A DNA stretch of 35,092 nucleotides. Source: Actinomycetota bacterium (GTDB lineage: Bacteria; Actinomycetota; UBA4738; HRBIN12). Shown here piece after piece: positions 17,140 through 24,799 of the stretch. The notes beneath the pieces were generated by a model, which did no database searches, had not been told where the DNA came from, and saw only the letters and a program-made list of their open reading frames with translations. The first letter of the stretch is position 1, and every line of letters starts with the position of its first letter. The translations under genes were made by a program, and so were the position numbers. The stretch lies in the NCBI GenBank assembly GCA_016201135.1, contig JACQDK010000070.1, positions 1 to 35,092 on the forward strand, read 5' to 3'.

Positions 17140-18686
17140 CGGGGCGTCTCCTCTCCGAACGCGCCCAGCGTACCGCCCTCGCCGGCCACCGCCGGCAGTA
17201 GCGCCGCAGCCTTCGCCTTCGTCTCGGCGAGCTCGGCCTCCGGATCGGAGTCGGCGACGATCCCGGCTCCGGTCTGGACGTGCGCCAGGCCTCCGGCCAC
17301 GACCACCGTCCTGATCGTGATGCAGAAGTCGAGGTCGCCCGCGAACGTGAGGTAGCCAACCGCGCCCGCGTACGGGCCCCGGGCGGTCGGCTCGTGCTCG
17401 GCGATCAGCTCCATCGCGCGGCGCTTCGGCGCGCCGGTCACGGTCCCGGCCGGGAACGTGACCGCAAGCGCGTCCAGAGGCTCCATGTCGTAACGGAGGT
17501 CGCCTTCCACGGTCGAGACGATGTGCATCACCTTCGAGAACCGCTCCACCTGCATCAGCTCGGTGGTGCGGACCGTGCCCGGCGCGCACACCCGTCCGAT
17601 GTCGTTGCGTGCCAGGTCCACGAGCATCGCGTGCTCGGCCTGCTCCTTGGGGTCCGCGAGCAGCTCGTGCTCGAGGAGCCGGTCGCGCACCTCGGTGGCG
17701 CCGCGTGGTCGGGTTCCGGCGATGGGCCGGGTCGAGACGCGCCGGCCCTCCACACGGACGAGCGGCTCGGGAGACGAGCCCGCGAGCTCCATCCCCAGCA
17801 TCCGCAGGAAGAACATGTAGGGCGCGGGGTTCGTCACGCGGAGACGGCGGTATATCGGATACCCGCCATCGGGCGCTGGGAAGGAGACGCGCCGCGAGGG
17901 CACGGCCTGGTAGATGTCACCCGCCAGGATGTGCTCCTTGAAGGTCGAAACGACCTCCCGGTAGCGCTGGTCCTGCATGTTCGACTCCCCGGCCGGGCCG
18001 ACCGGGTCGGCCCGCCCGGGCGGGGGCCGGGCGGGTGTGGCGTCCTGAACCGTCGGCGCGAGCGGTACGGGGGGCGCACCGGCGATCTTGGCGGCGAGCT
18101 CCTCCAGCGCGGCGACGCCGGAGTCGTAACCGCCCCGGGCCATGTGCGCCACCAGCAGGAGCCGCTGCCGCCAATGGTCGAACACGACCGCGCGGTCGAC
18201 CACGAGCAGCCCGACGGGGGGACAGGGCGCCGAGTCCGGCGCGGGCGCGGGATGCCCGTCGAGCAGGTCGGCAGCCTCGTAGGCGAGGTACCCCATCAGC
18301 CCGCCCGTGAGCGGAGGGAGCCCGTCCACCCGGGGCGCGCGTAGGTTCCGGGCGATCACCTTCAGGGCCTCCCGCGGGGACAGGCGCCTAGAGGGCTCGC
18401 CGAGGGGAAGCTCCGGCCTCGCCACCTGGCTCACGCGCACGCCGGCACGGTCGACCACGACCACCGCCGCCGGATCGCCCGCCACGAAGGAGTACCTCCC
18501 CCAGCGCTCGGACCGCTCCACCGATTCCAGCACCAGCCCCGGGCCCTCCCCGGCGAGGGCGGGGAAGAGGCCGACCGGCGTGGACACGTCTGCCAGCAGC
18601 TCGGCCCAGACGGGCACGAGGGGCCAGTCGGCCGCGAGCGCGTCGAACGTCGCTCGATCTGGCCGGACCCTCAGATGCGTGCTCAC
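17136..18686 (-). CDS. trpE: Anthranilate synthase component I
   Basis: VLESVERSERWGRYSFVAGDP, SPEPLVRVEGRRVSTRPIAGTRPRGAT, VDLARNDIGRVCAPGTVRTTELMQVERFSKVMHIVSTVEG, FPAGTVTGAPKRRAMELI, VQTGAGIVADSDPE. GTG start at 18686 with AGGAGG upstream on the minus strand. Confidence 0.94.
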   Translation of the reverse strand: MSTHLRVRPDRATFDALAADWPLVPVWAELLADVSTPVGLFPALAGEGPGLVLESVERSERWGRYSFVAGDPAAVVVVDRAGVRVSQVARPELPLGEPSRRLSPREALKVIARNLRAPRVDGLPPLTGGLMGYLAYEAADLLDGHPAPAPDSAPCPPVGLLVVDRAVVFDHWRQRLLLVAHMARGGYDSGVAALEELAAKIAGAPPVPLAPTVQDATPARPPPGRADPVGPAGESNMQDQRYREVVSTFKEHILAGDIYQAVPSRRVSFPAPDGGYPIYRRLRVTNPAPYMFFLRMLGMELAGSSPEPLVRVEGRRVSTRPIAGTRPRGATEVRDRLLEHELLADPKEQAEHAMLVDLARNDIGRVCAPGTVRTTELMQVERFSKVMHIVSTVEGDLRYDMEPLDALAVTFPAGTVTGAPKRRAMELIAEHEPTARGPYAGAVGYLTFAGDLDFCITIRTVVVAGGLAHVQTGAGIVADSDPEAELAETKAKAAALLPAVAGEGGTLGAFGEETPR

Positions 18687-18706
18687 TCGTGCCTCCTGAT
18701 GGGAAA

Positions 18707-18729
18707 GCCCCGGGCCTTCGGCCCGGGGC
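18707..18729 (-). terminator. Attenuator hairpin in the trpE leader
   Basis: Perfect 10-bp stem GCCCCGGGCC/GGCCCGGGGC with 3-nt loop, followed by CTTTCCC on the minus strand, just upstream of the trpE SD. The T-tract is weak. Confidence 0.6.
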
Positions 18730-18754
18730 ACCTGCGCCTGGTCCCTGTTCCGAC

Positions 18755-18823
18755 CTATGCGCGCGGCGACGCCGGGCTCCGGGAGCCCGCGCGCCAGGAC
18801 CAGTTCTCGCCGCGGTGGATCAC
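18755..18823 (-). CDS. trpL: trp leader peptide (22 aa): (M)IHRGENWSWRAGSRSPASPRA
   Basis: Minus-strand GTG ATC CAC CGC GGC GAG AAC TGG TCC TGG CGC ... GCA TAG: two Trp codons around a Ser codon, followed by alternative pairings and a hairpin before trpE. Confidence 0.72.
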   Translation of the reverse strand: MIHRGENWSWRAGSRSPASPRA

Positions 18824-18829
18824 GCGCAG

Positions 18830-18859
18830 ATTGTGGCGGCTGGGTGGAAGGCTCGTCAA
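18830..18859 (-). promoter_or_regulatory. trpL/trpE promoter TTGACG-N18-CACAAT
   Basis: On the minus strand, -35 at 18854-18859 and -10 at 18830-18835; -10 ends 6 nt before the trpL GTG. Confidence 0.55.
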
Positions 18860-18920
18860 ACCTCACGCACCTTCACGCGGTTGCACCGATGGGGCAAGCG
18901 CCCGTGCTACCTTTCGTCAA

Positions 18921-18940
18921 CCGGGCGGTCCGCCGCCCGG
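18921..18940 (+). promoter_or_regulatory. 5'-UTR hairpin upstream of the secreted protein gene
   Basis: CCGGGCGG-TCCG-CCGCCCGG perfect 8-bp stem, tetraloop. Confidence 0.5.
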
Positions 18941-18971
18941 CCCGAACGACCATCGCAGGAGGGAATCTCGA

Positions 18972-20600
18972 GTGTTCCGCAAGACCCGTCGCCTGATCCC
19001 CATCGTCACGCTGCTCGTGTTCGCCGCCTCGCTCAATGCGGCGGCCGGAGGTCGGGAGGCCACTCGGCCCGGCAGGTTCACCGGAAGTGCCCATGCCGGA
19101 GTGCCCGCGGAGCGGCGCACCACGCCTCTTCGCAGCGACATCCCGCCCGGCCGCCTCGATCGCCTCCACCGGCAGGCCGAGGGGACCTCCCGCTCGGTCG
19201 CGTCCAGGACCTCTCCGAGGCGGAGCACCGCCACGGTGGGGACGAGCTTCGCGGGGGTCGCCAACATGAACCCGGTCGCCTCGCCGTCCGACTCCACCGG
19301 CGCTGCGGGCCCCGACTTCGTGATGGCGGCGGTCAACGTCCACGTCCAGGTGTTCGACCGGACGGGCGCGACGCAGGCCGGCCCGTTCCGCCTCAAGTCG
19401 CTCTTCAACAACCTGCCCGCGGGCACGGACACGGACCCGAAGGTCGTCTACGACACGTACAGCGACACCTTCGTTCTCGCCTACCTCCTGTACAACAACC
19501 ACGAGGACTACATCGTGATCGTCACGATCCCCGGTGCGACCGCCGACAAGAAGAGCACGTGGTGCCCGCTCGTGCTGAACGGCGACCAGATCGCGGGAGA
19601 CGGACATCAGTTCGCGGACTATCCGGGCCTGGGCTTCACCGCCGATCGCGTCACGATCACCACCAACAACTTCCCGTTCTCGGGTCCGGGCTTCGACTAC
19701 GTTCAGATCCTCTCGTTCAAGAAGTCGAAGCTCTACGACTGCAGCCTGAGTACCGTGCCTTTCACGGTTCTAGGGGGGAAGCAGACACGCGACCCCGACG
19801 GTTCGAAGGCGTTCACGATCCAGCCGGCAGAGACGATCGGGGGATCGTCGCCGAAGGTCCAGTACATGGCCTCCTTCGACCACAGCGGGTCGGGCCCGAG
19901 CCACGTCGTGCTGTGGCGTCTCAAGTTCCTCAACCACAACCCGAGACTGGCGAGGACGGCGATCGGCGTTGGAAGCGTGAGCATCCCGCCGTACGGGCGC
20001 CAGTGTGGCACGACGAGCATCGACACGAGGTGGGATACGGGAGACATGCGTCTCATCAACGCCTACTTCGACGCAGACACCGGGTTCTTGTACACGGCGC
20101 ACGCCGTTTCGCACGTGTGGGCGCCGGCCGTGAACAGGCAGTCGGCCGCCCGCTGGTACGAGATCCGCGTGGTCGGAAATCTCTACAACTCGGCGATCCC
20201 CCGGAACGGCTACGTCGGCGGGGACGGCTACGACGTGGCCTGGCCCTCCGTGGCGACCAACTCGGCTGGGGTGCTGTTCGTGAACTTCACGGAGGGCAGC
20301 TCCACGCTGGCCGCGCCCGGCGGGGTCGCCTCCACCGAGTGCCTGTCGTTGCTGGCCACTACCGTCCTGCCCGGGCAGGAGGCCGACACGGGTCCCGTCC
20401 TGGTCAAGGAGGGCGAGGCCCGGTACGACTTCGGGACCGGAGTCGAGAGGTGGGGGGATTACAGCGCCATCAACCGCGATCCCCTCGACGGGACTCAGAT
20501 GGTCGCCTTCGGCGCCTATGCGTTCAACGCCGGCACGATCGACGCGACCGCCACGACGTACCTGTGGAACGAGTGGGTCGCCTCACTGAGCGACGTCTGA
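18972..20600 (+). CDS. Secreted protein of unknown function (possible beta-propeller/sialidase-like fold)
   Basis: GTG start with upstream AGGAGGGA; signal peptide RKTRRLIPIVTLLVFAASLNAAA; recurrent D-x-x-T/W-rich motifs and C-terminal RWGDYSAINRDPLDGTQMVAFGAYAF...TYLWNEWVASL. The ORF track start at 18675 is an over-extension. Confidence 0.8.
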   Translation: MFRKTRRLIPIVTLLVFAASLNAAAGGREATRPGRFTGSAHAGVPAERRTTPLRSDIPPGRLDRLHRQAEGTSRSVASRTSPRRSTATVGTSFAGVANMNPVASPSDSTGAAGPDFVMAAVNVHVQVFDRTGATQAGPFRLKSLFNNLPAGTDTDPKVVYDTYSDTFVLAYLLYNNHEDYIVIVTIPGATADKKSTWCPLVLNGDQIAGDGHQFADYPGLGFTADRVTITTNNFPFSGPGFDYVQILSFKKSKLYDCSLSTVPFTVLGGKQTRDPDGSKAFTIQPAETIGGSSPKVQYMASFDHSGSGPSHVVLWRLKFLNHNPRLARTAIGVGSVSIPPYGRQCGTTSIDTRWDTGDMRLINAYFDADTGFLYTAHAVSHVWAPAVNRQSAARWYEIRVVGNLYNSAIPRNGYVGGDGYDVAWPSVATNSAGVLFVNFTEGSSTLAAPGGVASTECLSLLATTVLPGQEADTGPVLVKEGEARYDFGTGVERWGDYSAINRDPLDGTQMVAFGAYAFNAGTIDATATTYLWNEWVASLSDV

Positions 20601-20620
20601 GCCGGGGCGGGCCCAGCCGC

Positions 20621-20626
20621 TATCCT
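20621..20626 (+). promoter_or_regulatory. -10 box TATCCT upstream of proS
   Basis: TANNNT 10 nt before ATG at 20637. Confidence 0.4.
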
Positions 20627-20636
20627 GGGTGACCAC

Positions 20637-22346
20637 ATGCGGCTCTCCCGGCTGTTCGCGCCCACCCTGCGAGAGGACCCCGCCGAAGCCGAGGCCCCCT
20701 CGCACAGGCTGCTCTTGCGCGCCGGGTTCATCCGGCAGGTCGCGGCGGGCATCTACACGACCTTGCCGCTCGGCCTTCGCATCGTGCGCAGGATCGAGGC
20801 CATCGTTCGCGAGGAGATGGACGCCTCCGGCGCGCAGGAGATCCGCATGCCGATCACGCTTCCCGCAGAGCCATGGAAGGCGACCGGCCGGTGGCAGCTC
20901 TACGGAGACCTGCTCTTCCGTCTGACGGACCGCCACGGCCGGGAGTTGCTGCTCGGCCCCACCCAGGAGGAGGTCGTAACCCCGCTCGTCGCTGGCGAGC
21001 TGCCTTCGTACCGGGACCTGCCCGTGAACCTCTACCAGATCGAGTGGAAGTACCGGGACGAGTTCCGCCCGCGCTACGGGCTCCTGCGGGGCCGCGAGTT
21101 CCTGATGAAGGACGCGTACTCCTTCGATCGCGACGTGGAGAACATGCGCGGTTCTTATCAGTTGATGTTCGATGCCTATCGTCGGGTGTTCGACCGGTGC
21201 GGGCTCCGCTACGTGATCGTCGAGGCCGACCCGGGTCAGATCGGCGGCGGCGTGAACCATGAGTTCATGGCCCGCGCCGAGGTCGGCGAGGACCTGTTCG
21301 TGGAGTGCGAGAACGGCGACTACCTCGCCGATACGGAGGCGGCCACGCCGCGGCCGCCCGAGCCGGCCGACCGGAGCGACCTCGCGCCGCTCGAGGTCCT
21401 CGACACCCCCGGCACGCCCACGATCGAGGCGCTCGCGTCGCTGCTCGCGATCCCCGAGGAGCGAACCCTCAAGTGCATCCTCTTCGAAGCGGGCGGCGCG
21501 ACCCTCGCGGTCCTTGTCCCCGGGGACCGCGAGGTGAACGAGCCCAAGCTCGAGCGGCTCTTCTTCCCGACCCCGGTCCGGCGTTTCGAGGACGAGGACT
21601 TCGCCCGGCACGGCTTCGTCAAGGGCTACGTCGGGCCTCAGGGGCTCGCGGGGGACGCGGTCGTCCTGGCCGACCACTCGGTGCTCGGTGGGAAGGACTG
21701 GGTCACCGGGGCGAACGAGGCGGATCGCCACGTGAGCGGGGCCAACGCGGGGCGCGACTTCCGGGTGGATCGCTTCGAGGACCTGGCGCGGATCCGCGAG
21801 GGCGACCGCTGCCCGGTCGACGGGGGAGTGCTGCGGATCGGCCGCTCGATAGTCGTGGGCCACATCTACCAGCTGGGAACGAAGTACTCGGAGCCCCTGG
21901 AGGCGACCTTCATCGACGAGGACGGCGGCGCGCGGCCGTACGAGATGGGGTGCTACGGCATCGGGATCTCCCGGATCGTCGCGGCCGCGGCCGAGCAACA
22001 TCACGACGACGCCGGGCTCGTGTGGCCGAAGGCCCTCGCCCCCTTCCAGGCGGTCGTGATCCTCGCGAACCACGACGACGAGCGGGCCAGGACCGAGGCC
22101 GAGCGGATCTACGAGGAGCTCCGGCAGCTGGGCGTCGAGGCGCTGCTGGACGACCGTGAGGTTCGCGGCGGCGTGAAGTTCGCCGACTCGGATCTGATCG
22201 GCTACCCGGTACAGGTCGTGGTGGGGAAGAAGGGCGTCGCCACCGGCACGGCCGACCTGAAGTTGCGATCGACGGGCGAACGCAGCTCGGCACCGCTGGC
22301 CCAGGTCGCACAGGCCGCGCTCGACCTGCTGGGCGCCGCGCCGTAA
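20637..22346 (+). CDS. proS: Prolyl-tRNA synthetase (bacterial type with insertion/editing domain)
   Basis: SHRLLLRAGFIRQVAAGIYTTLPLGLRIVRRIE, LLGPTQEEVVTPLV, YQIEWKYRDEFRPRYGLLRGREFLMKDAYSFD, GCYGIGISRIVAAAAEQHHDDAGLVWP. Confidence 0.97.
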   Translation: MRLSRLFAPTLREDPAEAEAPSHRLLLRAGFIRQVAAGIYTTLPLGLRIVRRIEAIVREEMDASGAQEIRMPITLPAEPWKATGRWQLYGDLLFRLTDRHGRELLLGPTQEEVVTPLVAGELPSYRDLPVNLYQIEWKYRDEFRPRYGLLRGREFLMKDAYSFDRDVENMRGSYQLMFDAYRRVFDRCGLRYVIVEADPGQIGGGVNHEFMARAEVGEDLFVECENGDYLADTEAATPRPPEPADRSDLAPLEVLDTPGTPTIEALASLLAIPEERTLKCILFEAGGATLAVLVPGDREVNEPKLERLFFPTPVRRFEDEDFARHGFVKGYVGPQGLAGDAVVLADHSVLGGKDWVTGANEADRHVSGANAGRDFRVDRFEDLARIREGDRCPVDGGVLRIGRSIVVGHIYQLGTKYSEPLEATFIDEDGGARPYEMGCYGIGISRIVAAAAEQHHDDAGLVWPKALAPFQAVVILANHDDERARTEAERIYEELRQLGVEALLDDREVRGGVKFADSDLIGYPVQVVVGKKGVATGTADLKLRSTGERSSAPLAQVAQAALDLLGAAP

Positions 22347-22349
22347 GCT
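22344..22349 (+). promoter_or_regulatory. -10 box TAAGCT overlapping the proS stop codon
   Basis: TANNNT 7 nt before GTG at 22357; first three bases are the proS TAA. Confidence 0.35.
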
Positions 22350-22356
22350 CGGCCCC

Positions 22357-22632
22357 GTGAAAGCCTCCTCGCGCCTCCGCGGATTCGTGAAGCTCCGCCC
22401 CGAGGTCGAGGGCGTCCTCCAGCGCGTGGGCCTGGACACCTGGGACCTGCTGCTCGTCGACGTGACGGGCCTGTGGGTGCGCGACGAGTTCCGGAGCGAG
22501 GAGGAGGCTCGCGAGGCCTGCCGCAGCCTCGGGGTGCCTTGCCACGATGGATGGGACGATCCCCGGATGGCGCGGAGGATGAACGGCCGCGACCACTGGG
22601 GGACGGCCGAAGGCCAGCGCCGCGCGCTGTAG
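22357..22632 (+). CDS. Small protein of unknown function (91 aa)
   Basis: Leaderless-type start; WDLLLVDVTGLWVRDEF...HDGWDDPRMARRMNGRDHWGT; sits between proS and rimP. Confidence 0.65.
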   Translation: MKASSRLRGFVKLRPEVEGVLQRVGLDTWDLLLVDVTGLWVRDEFRSEEEAREACRSLGVPCHDGWDDPRMARRMNGRDHWGTAEGQRRAL

Positions 22633-22641
22633 GGGTGGACC

Positions 22642-23025
22642 GTGCGGAACCTCCCGGGGGAACGCGACCGGACCCGGCTCCTCCTCTGGCCGCTCGCGGG
22701 CGGGGCCGTCTCTTTCGTGGGGCTCGTGTTCCCCACGGGCCTGGTCGTCCTCGGCCCGCTCGTCTGGCTCATGGCGCGTCGCACGGGGTCGGTCCCGGGC
22801 TGGGGCGCTTTCGCGGCGGGGATCGGCGTGACGCTCCTTCTCGTCGGCATCGGGAACCTGGGATCCGCGCCGTGCCCGAACTCCGGTCACGCTCTCACCC
22901 TGTCGCCTTTCGGCCCAGCCTCGGTTGAGTGCGGGGGAGCGGATCCGTTGCCGTGGCTCGTCTGCGGGGTACTCCTCCTCGTGGCGGGAGGAGCCCTGGC
23001 AGCGGTTTCCCGGCATCGCGCCTGA
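22642..23025 (+). CDS. Small membrane protein of unknown function (127 aa)
   Basis: GTG start; hydrophobic segments LLWPLAGGAVSFVGLVFPTGLVVLGPLVWLMA, AAGIGVTLLLVGIGNL, WLVCGVLLLVAGGALAAV. Confidence 0.6.
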   Translation: MRNLPGERDRTRLLLWPLAGGAVSFVGLVFPTGLVVLGPLVWLMARRTGSVPGWGAFAAGIGVTLLLVGIGNLGSAPCPNSGHALTLSPFGPASVECGGADPLPWLVCGVLLLVAGGALAAVSRHRA

Positions 23026-23063
23026 CCGGGCCTGCTCCCCGAGCCGCCGCCCCCGACCTGGGC

Positions 23064-23069
23064 TATACT
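23064..23069 (+). promoter_or_regulatory. -10 box TATACT of the rimP-nusA-infB operon
   Basis: TATACT about 75 nt upstream of rimP, before the leader hairpin; no good -35 seen. Confidence 0.5.
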
Positions 23070-23099
23070 GAGCGCGTCACGGAACCGGAGCACGGTCGG

Positions 23100-23126
23100 A
23101 AGTGGGCTCGCGCCCACTTTCTTTTT
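23100..23126 (+). terminator. Leader attenuator/premature terminator upstream of rimP
   Basis: AAGTGGGC-TCGC-GCCCACTT perfect 8-bp stem followed by TTTCTTTTT, within the leader. Confidence 0.8.
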
Positions 23127-23145
23127 CGAGGGGGTCCGTCTCGCG

Positions 23146-23613
23146 ATGGACGCAGAGGAGCTGGTGAGGCCGGTGGTCGAGGCCGCGGGGCTCGAGCTGG
23201 TGGATGTGACGTTCCGCCGGGAATCGGGACGAAGGATCCTCAAGATCACCGTCGACAGGCCGGGCGGGGTCGACCTCGACACGATCTCCGAGACCTCGGA
23301 GCGCGTGTCGCGCCGGCTCGACCTGGAGGGATTCGCCCCCGGCCCGTACGCGCTCGAGGTGACGTCTCCGGGGATCGAGCGGCCCCTGCGGCGCCCGGAC
23401 GACTTCCGGCGCCGCGTGGGCGATCGTGTGAAGGTGAAGACGACAGAGCCGCTGGAGGGATCGAAGGTGCACGAGGGCGAGCTGGTCTCGGCTGGCGGCG
23501 AGGCGATCGTGATCGCCGCCGCCGGCGGAGAGCTGCGCGTCCCGTACGACGCGATCATCTCGGCGCGAACGGTCGCCGACTGGGACGCAGAGTTGAAGAG
23601 GAGCAGCACATGA
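23146..23613 (+). CDS. rimP: Ribosome maturation factor RimP
   Basis: VEAAGLELVDVTFRRESGRRILKITVDRPGGVDLDTISETSERVSRRLD, YALEVTSPGIERPLRRPDDFRRRVGDRVKVKT; immediately upstream of nusA. Confidence 0.95.
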   Translation: MDAEELVRPVVEAAGLELVDVTFRRESGRRILKITVDRPGGVDLDTISETSERVSRRLDLEGFAPGPYALEVTSPGIERPLRRPDDFRRRVGDRVKVKTTEPLEGSKVHEGELVSAGGEAIVIAAAGGELRVPYDAIISARTVADWDAELKRSST

Positions 23614-24797
23614 ATCCAGAGGTCATCGCAGCGCTCCGCGAGCTGGAACGGGAAAAGGGCATCGCCTTCGAGACCATCCTCCACGGCCTGGAGGAGGCGA
23701 TGGCGTCCGCCTACAAGACCTGGTGGAAGCAGGAGAACCCAACCGCCGACGACGAATTCGCCGGCTTCCGCGCCGAGATCGACCCCGTCTCCGGAGACCT
23801 GCGGATCTGGCAGCAGGAGCTGAACGAGATCGAGGGCGAGGAGGGCGAGCTGCACATGGAGGTGGCCTCCGAGAAGGAGGTCGTGCCGGTCCCCGAGGAG
23901 TTCAAGGGGCGGATCGGCGCCCAGACCGCGAAGCAGGTGATCTTCCAGAAGCTCCGCGACGCCGAGCGCGAGATGACGTACGAGGAGTTCGCGGGTCGCG
24001 AGGGAGATGTCGTCACCGGCATCGTGCAGCAGCAGGAGCGCCGGTACACGTTGCTCGATCTGGGGAAGGTCGAGGCGCTGCTGCCGCAGGCCGAGCAGGT
24101 TCCCTCCGAGCCGTACCGGCACGGCGAGCGGCTGAAGGCCTACATCACCGAGGTCCGAAGGGGCACGAAGGGGCCGCAGATCGTCGTATCGCGGTCGCAC
24201 CCCGGGCTGCTGAAGGCGCTGTTCGCGCTGGAGGTTCCCGAGATAGAAGAGGGCATCGTCGAGATCAAGGCTGTGGCGAGGGAACCCGGTCACCGCTCGA
24301 AGATGGCTGTGTCCTCGAACGAGCCGGCGGTCGATCCGGTGGGCGCTTGCGTCGGGCCGAAGGGGTCCCGGGTGCGCATGGTGGTCAACGAGCTCCGCGG
24401 GGAGAAGATCGACGTGGTGCCCTGGTCGCCGAAGGCCGAGGACTTCGTCGCGAACGCTCTCCAGCCCGCGAAGGTCAAGGAGGTCAGGATCGACACCGAC
24501 ACGCAGACGGCGCTGGTGGTCGTGCCCGACTACCAGCTCTCGCTCGCGATCGGCAAGGAGGGACAGAACGCCCGGCTGGCGGCGCGGCTCACCGGGTGGA
24601 GGATCGACATCAAGTCCGAGACGCAGGTGGGCGACGAGGCGCGGTCCTCGGCTCGGGCGGCGGCCGAAGCACCGCTCGTCGAAGAGGCTCCGGTCGAGGA
24701 GGCCCCCGCGGTCAAGGAGCCCGAAGCCCCCGCGGTCGAGGAGGCCCCCGCGGTCAAGGAGCCCGAAGCCCCCGCGGAGGCTCCGTCGCAGGAGTAG
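23610..24797 (+). CDS. nusA: Transcription termination/antitermination protein NusA
   Basis: S1 and KH regions: GDVVTGIVQQQERRYTLLDLGKVEALLPQAEQ, ACVGPKGSRVRMVVNELRGEKIDVVPWS, LSLAIGKEGQNARLAARLTGWRIDIKSE; ATGA overlap with rimP. The ORF track start at 22929 is an over-extension. Confidence 0.96.
   Translation: MNPEVIAALRELEREKGIAFETILHGLEEAMASAYKTWWKQENPTADDEFAGFRAEIDPVSGDLRIWQQELNEIEGEEGELHMEVASEKEVVPVPEEFKGRIGAQTAKQVIFQKLRDAEREMTYEEFAGREGDVVTGIVQQQERRYTLLDLGKVEALLPQAEQVPSEPYRHGERLKAYITEVRRGTKGPQIVVSRSHPGLLKALFALEVPEIEEGIVEIKAVAREPGHRSKMAVSSNEPAVDPVGACVGPKGSRVRMVVNELRGEKIDVVPWSPKAEDFVANALQPAKVKEVRIDTDTQTALVVVPDYQLSLAIGKEGQNARLAARLTGWRIDIKSETQVGDEARSSARAAAEAPLVEEAPVEEAPAVKEPEAPAVEEAPAVKEPEAPAEAPSQE
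24694..24777 (+). repeat. Perfect 2 x 42-bp tandem duplication in the nusA 3' end
   Basis: TCGAGGAGGCCCCCGCGGTCAAGGAGCCCGAAGCCCCCGCGG occurs twice, identical and adjacent. Confidence 0.95.
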
Positions 24798-24799
24798 CC

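Noticed and set aside
16811-17359. Extra minus-strand ORF across trpG/trpE
   Set aside because: Out-of-frame with both genes and lacks any recognisable motif.
18707-18729. The same hairpin read on the + strand as a UUCG-loop terminator
   Set aside because: On the + strand no transcript would end there (no upstream + gene; no T-tract); its context fits the trpE leader.
20583-22850. Long minus-strand ORF (755 aa)
   Set aside because: Antisense to proS, which carries all class II synthetase motifs; no recognisable domain in the antisense frame.
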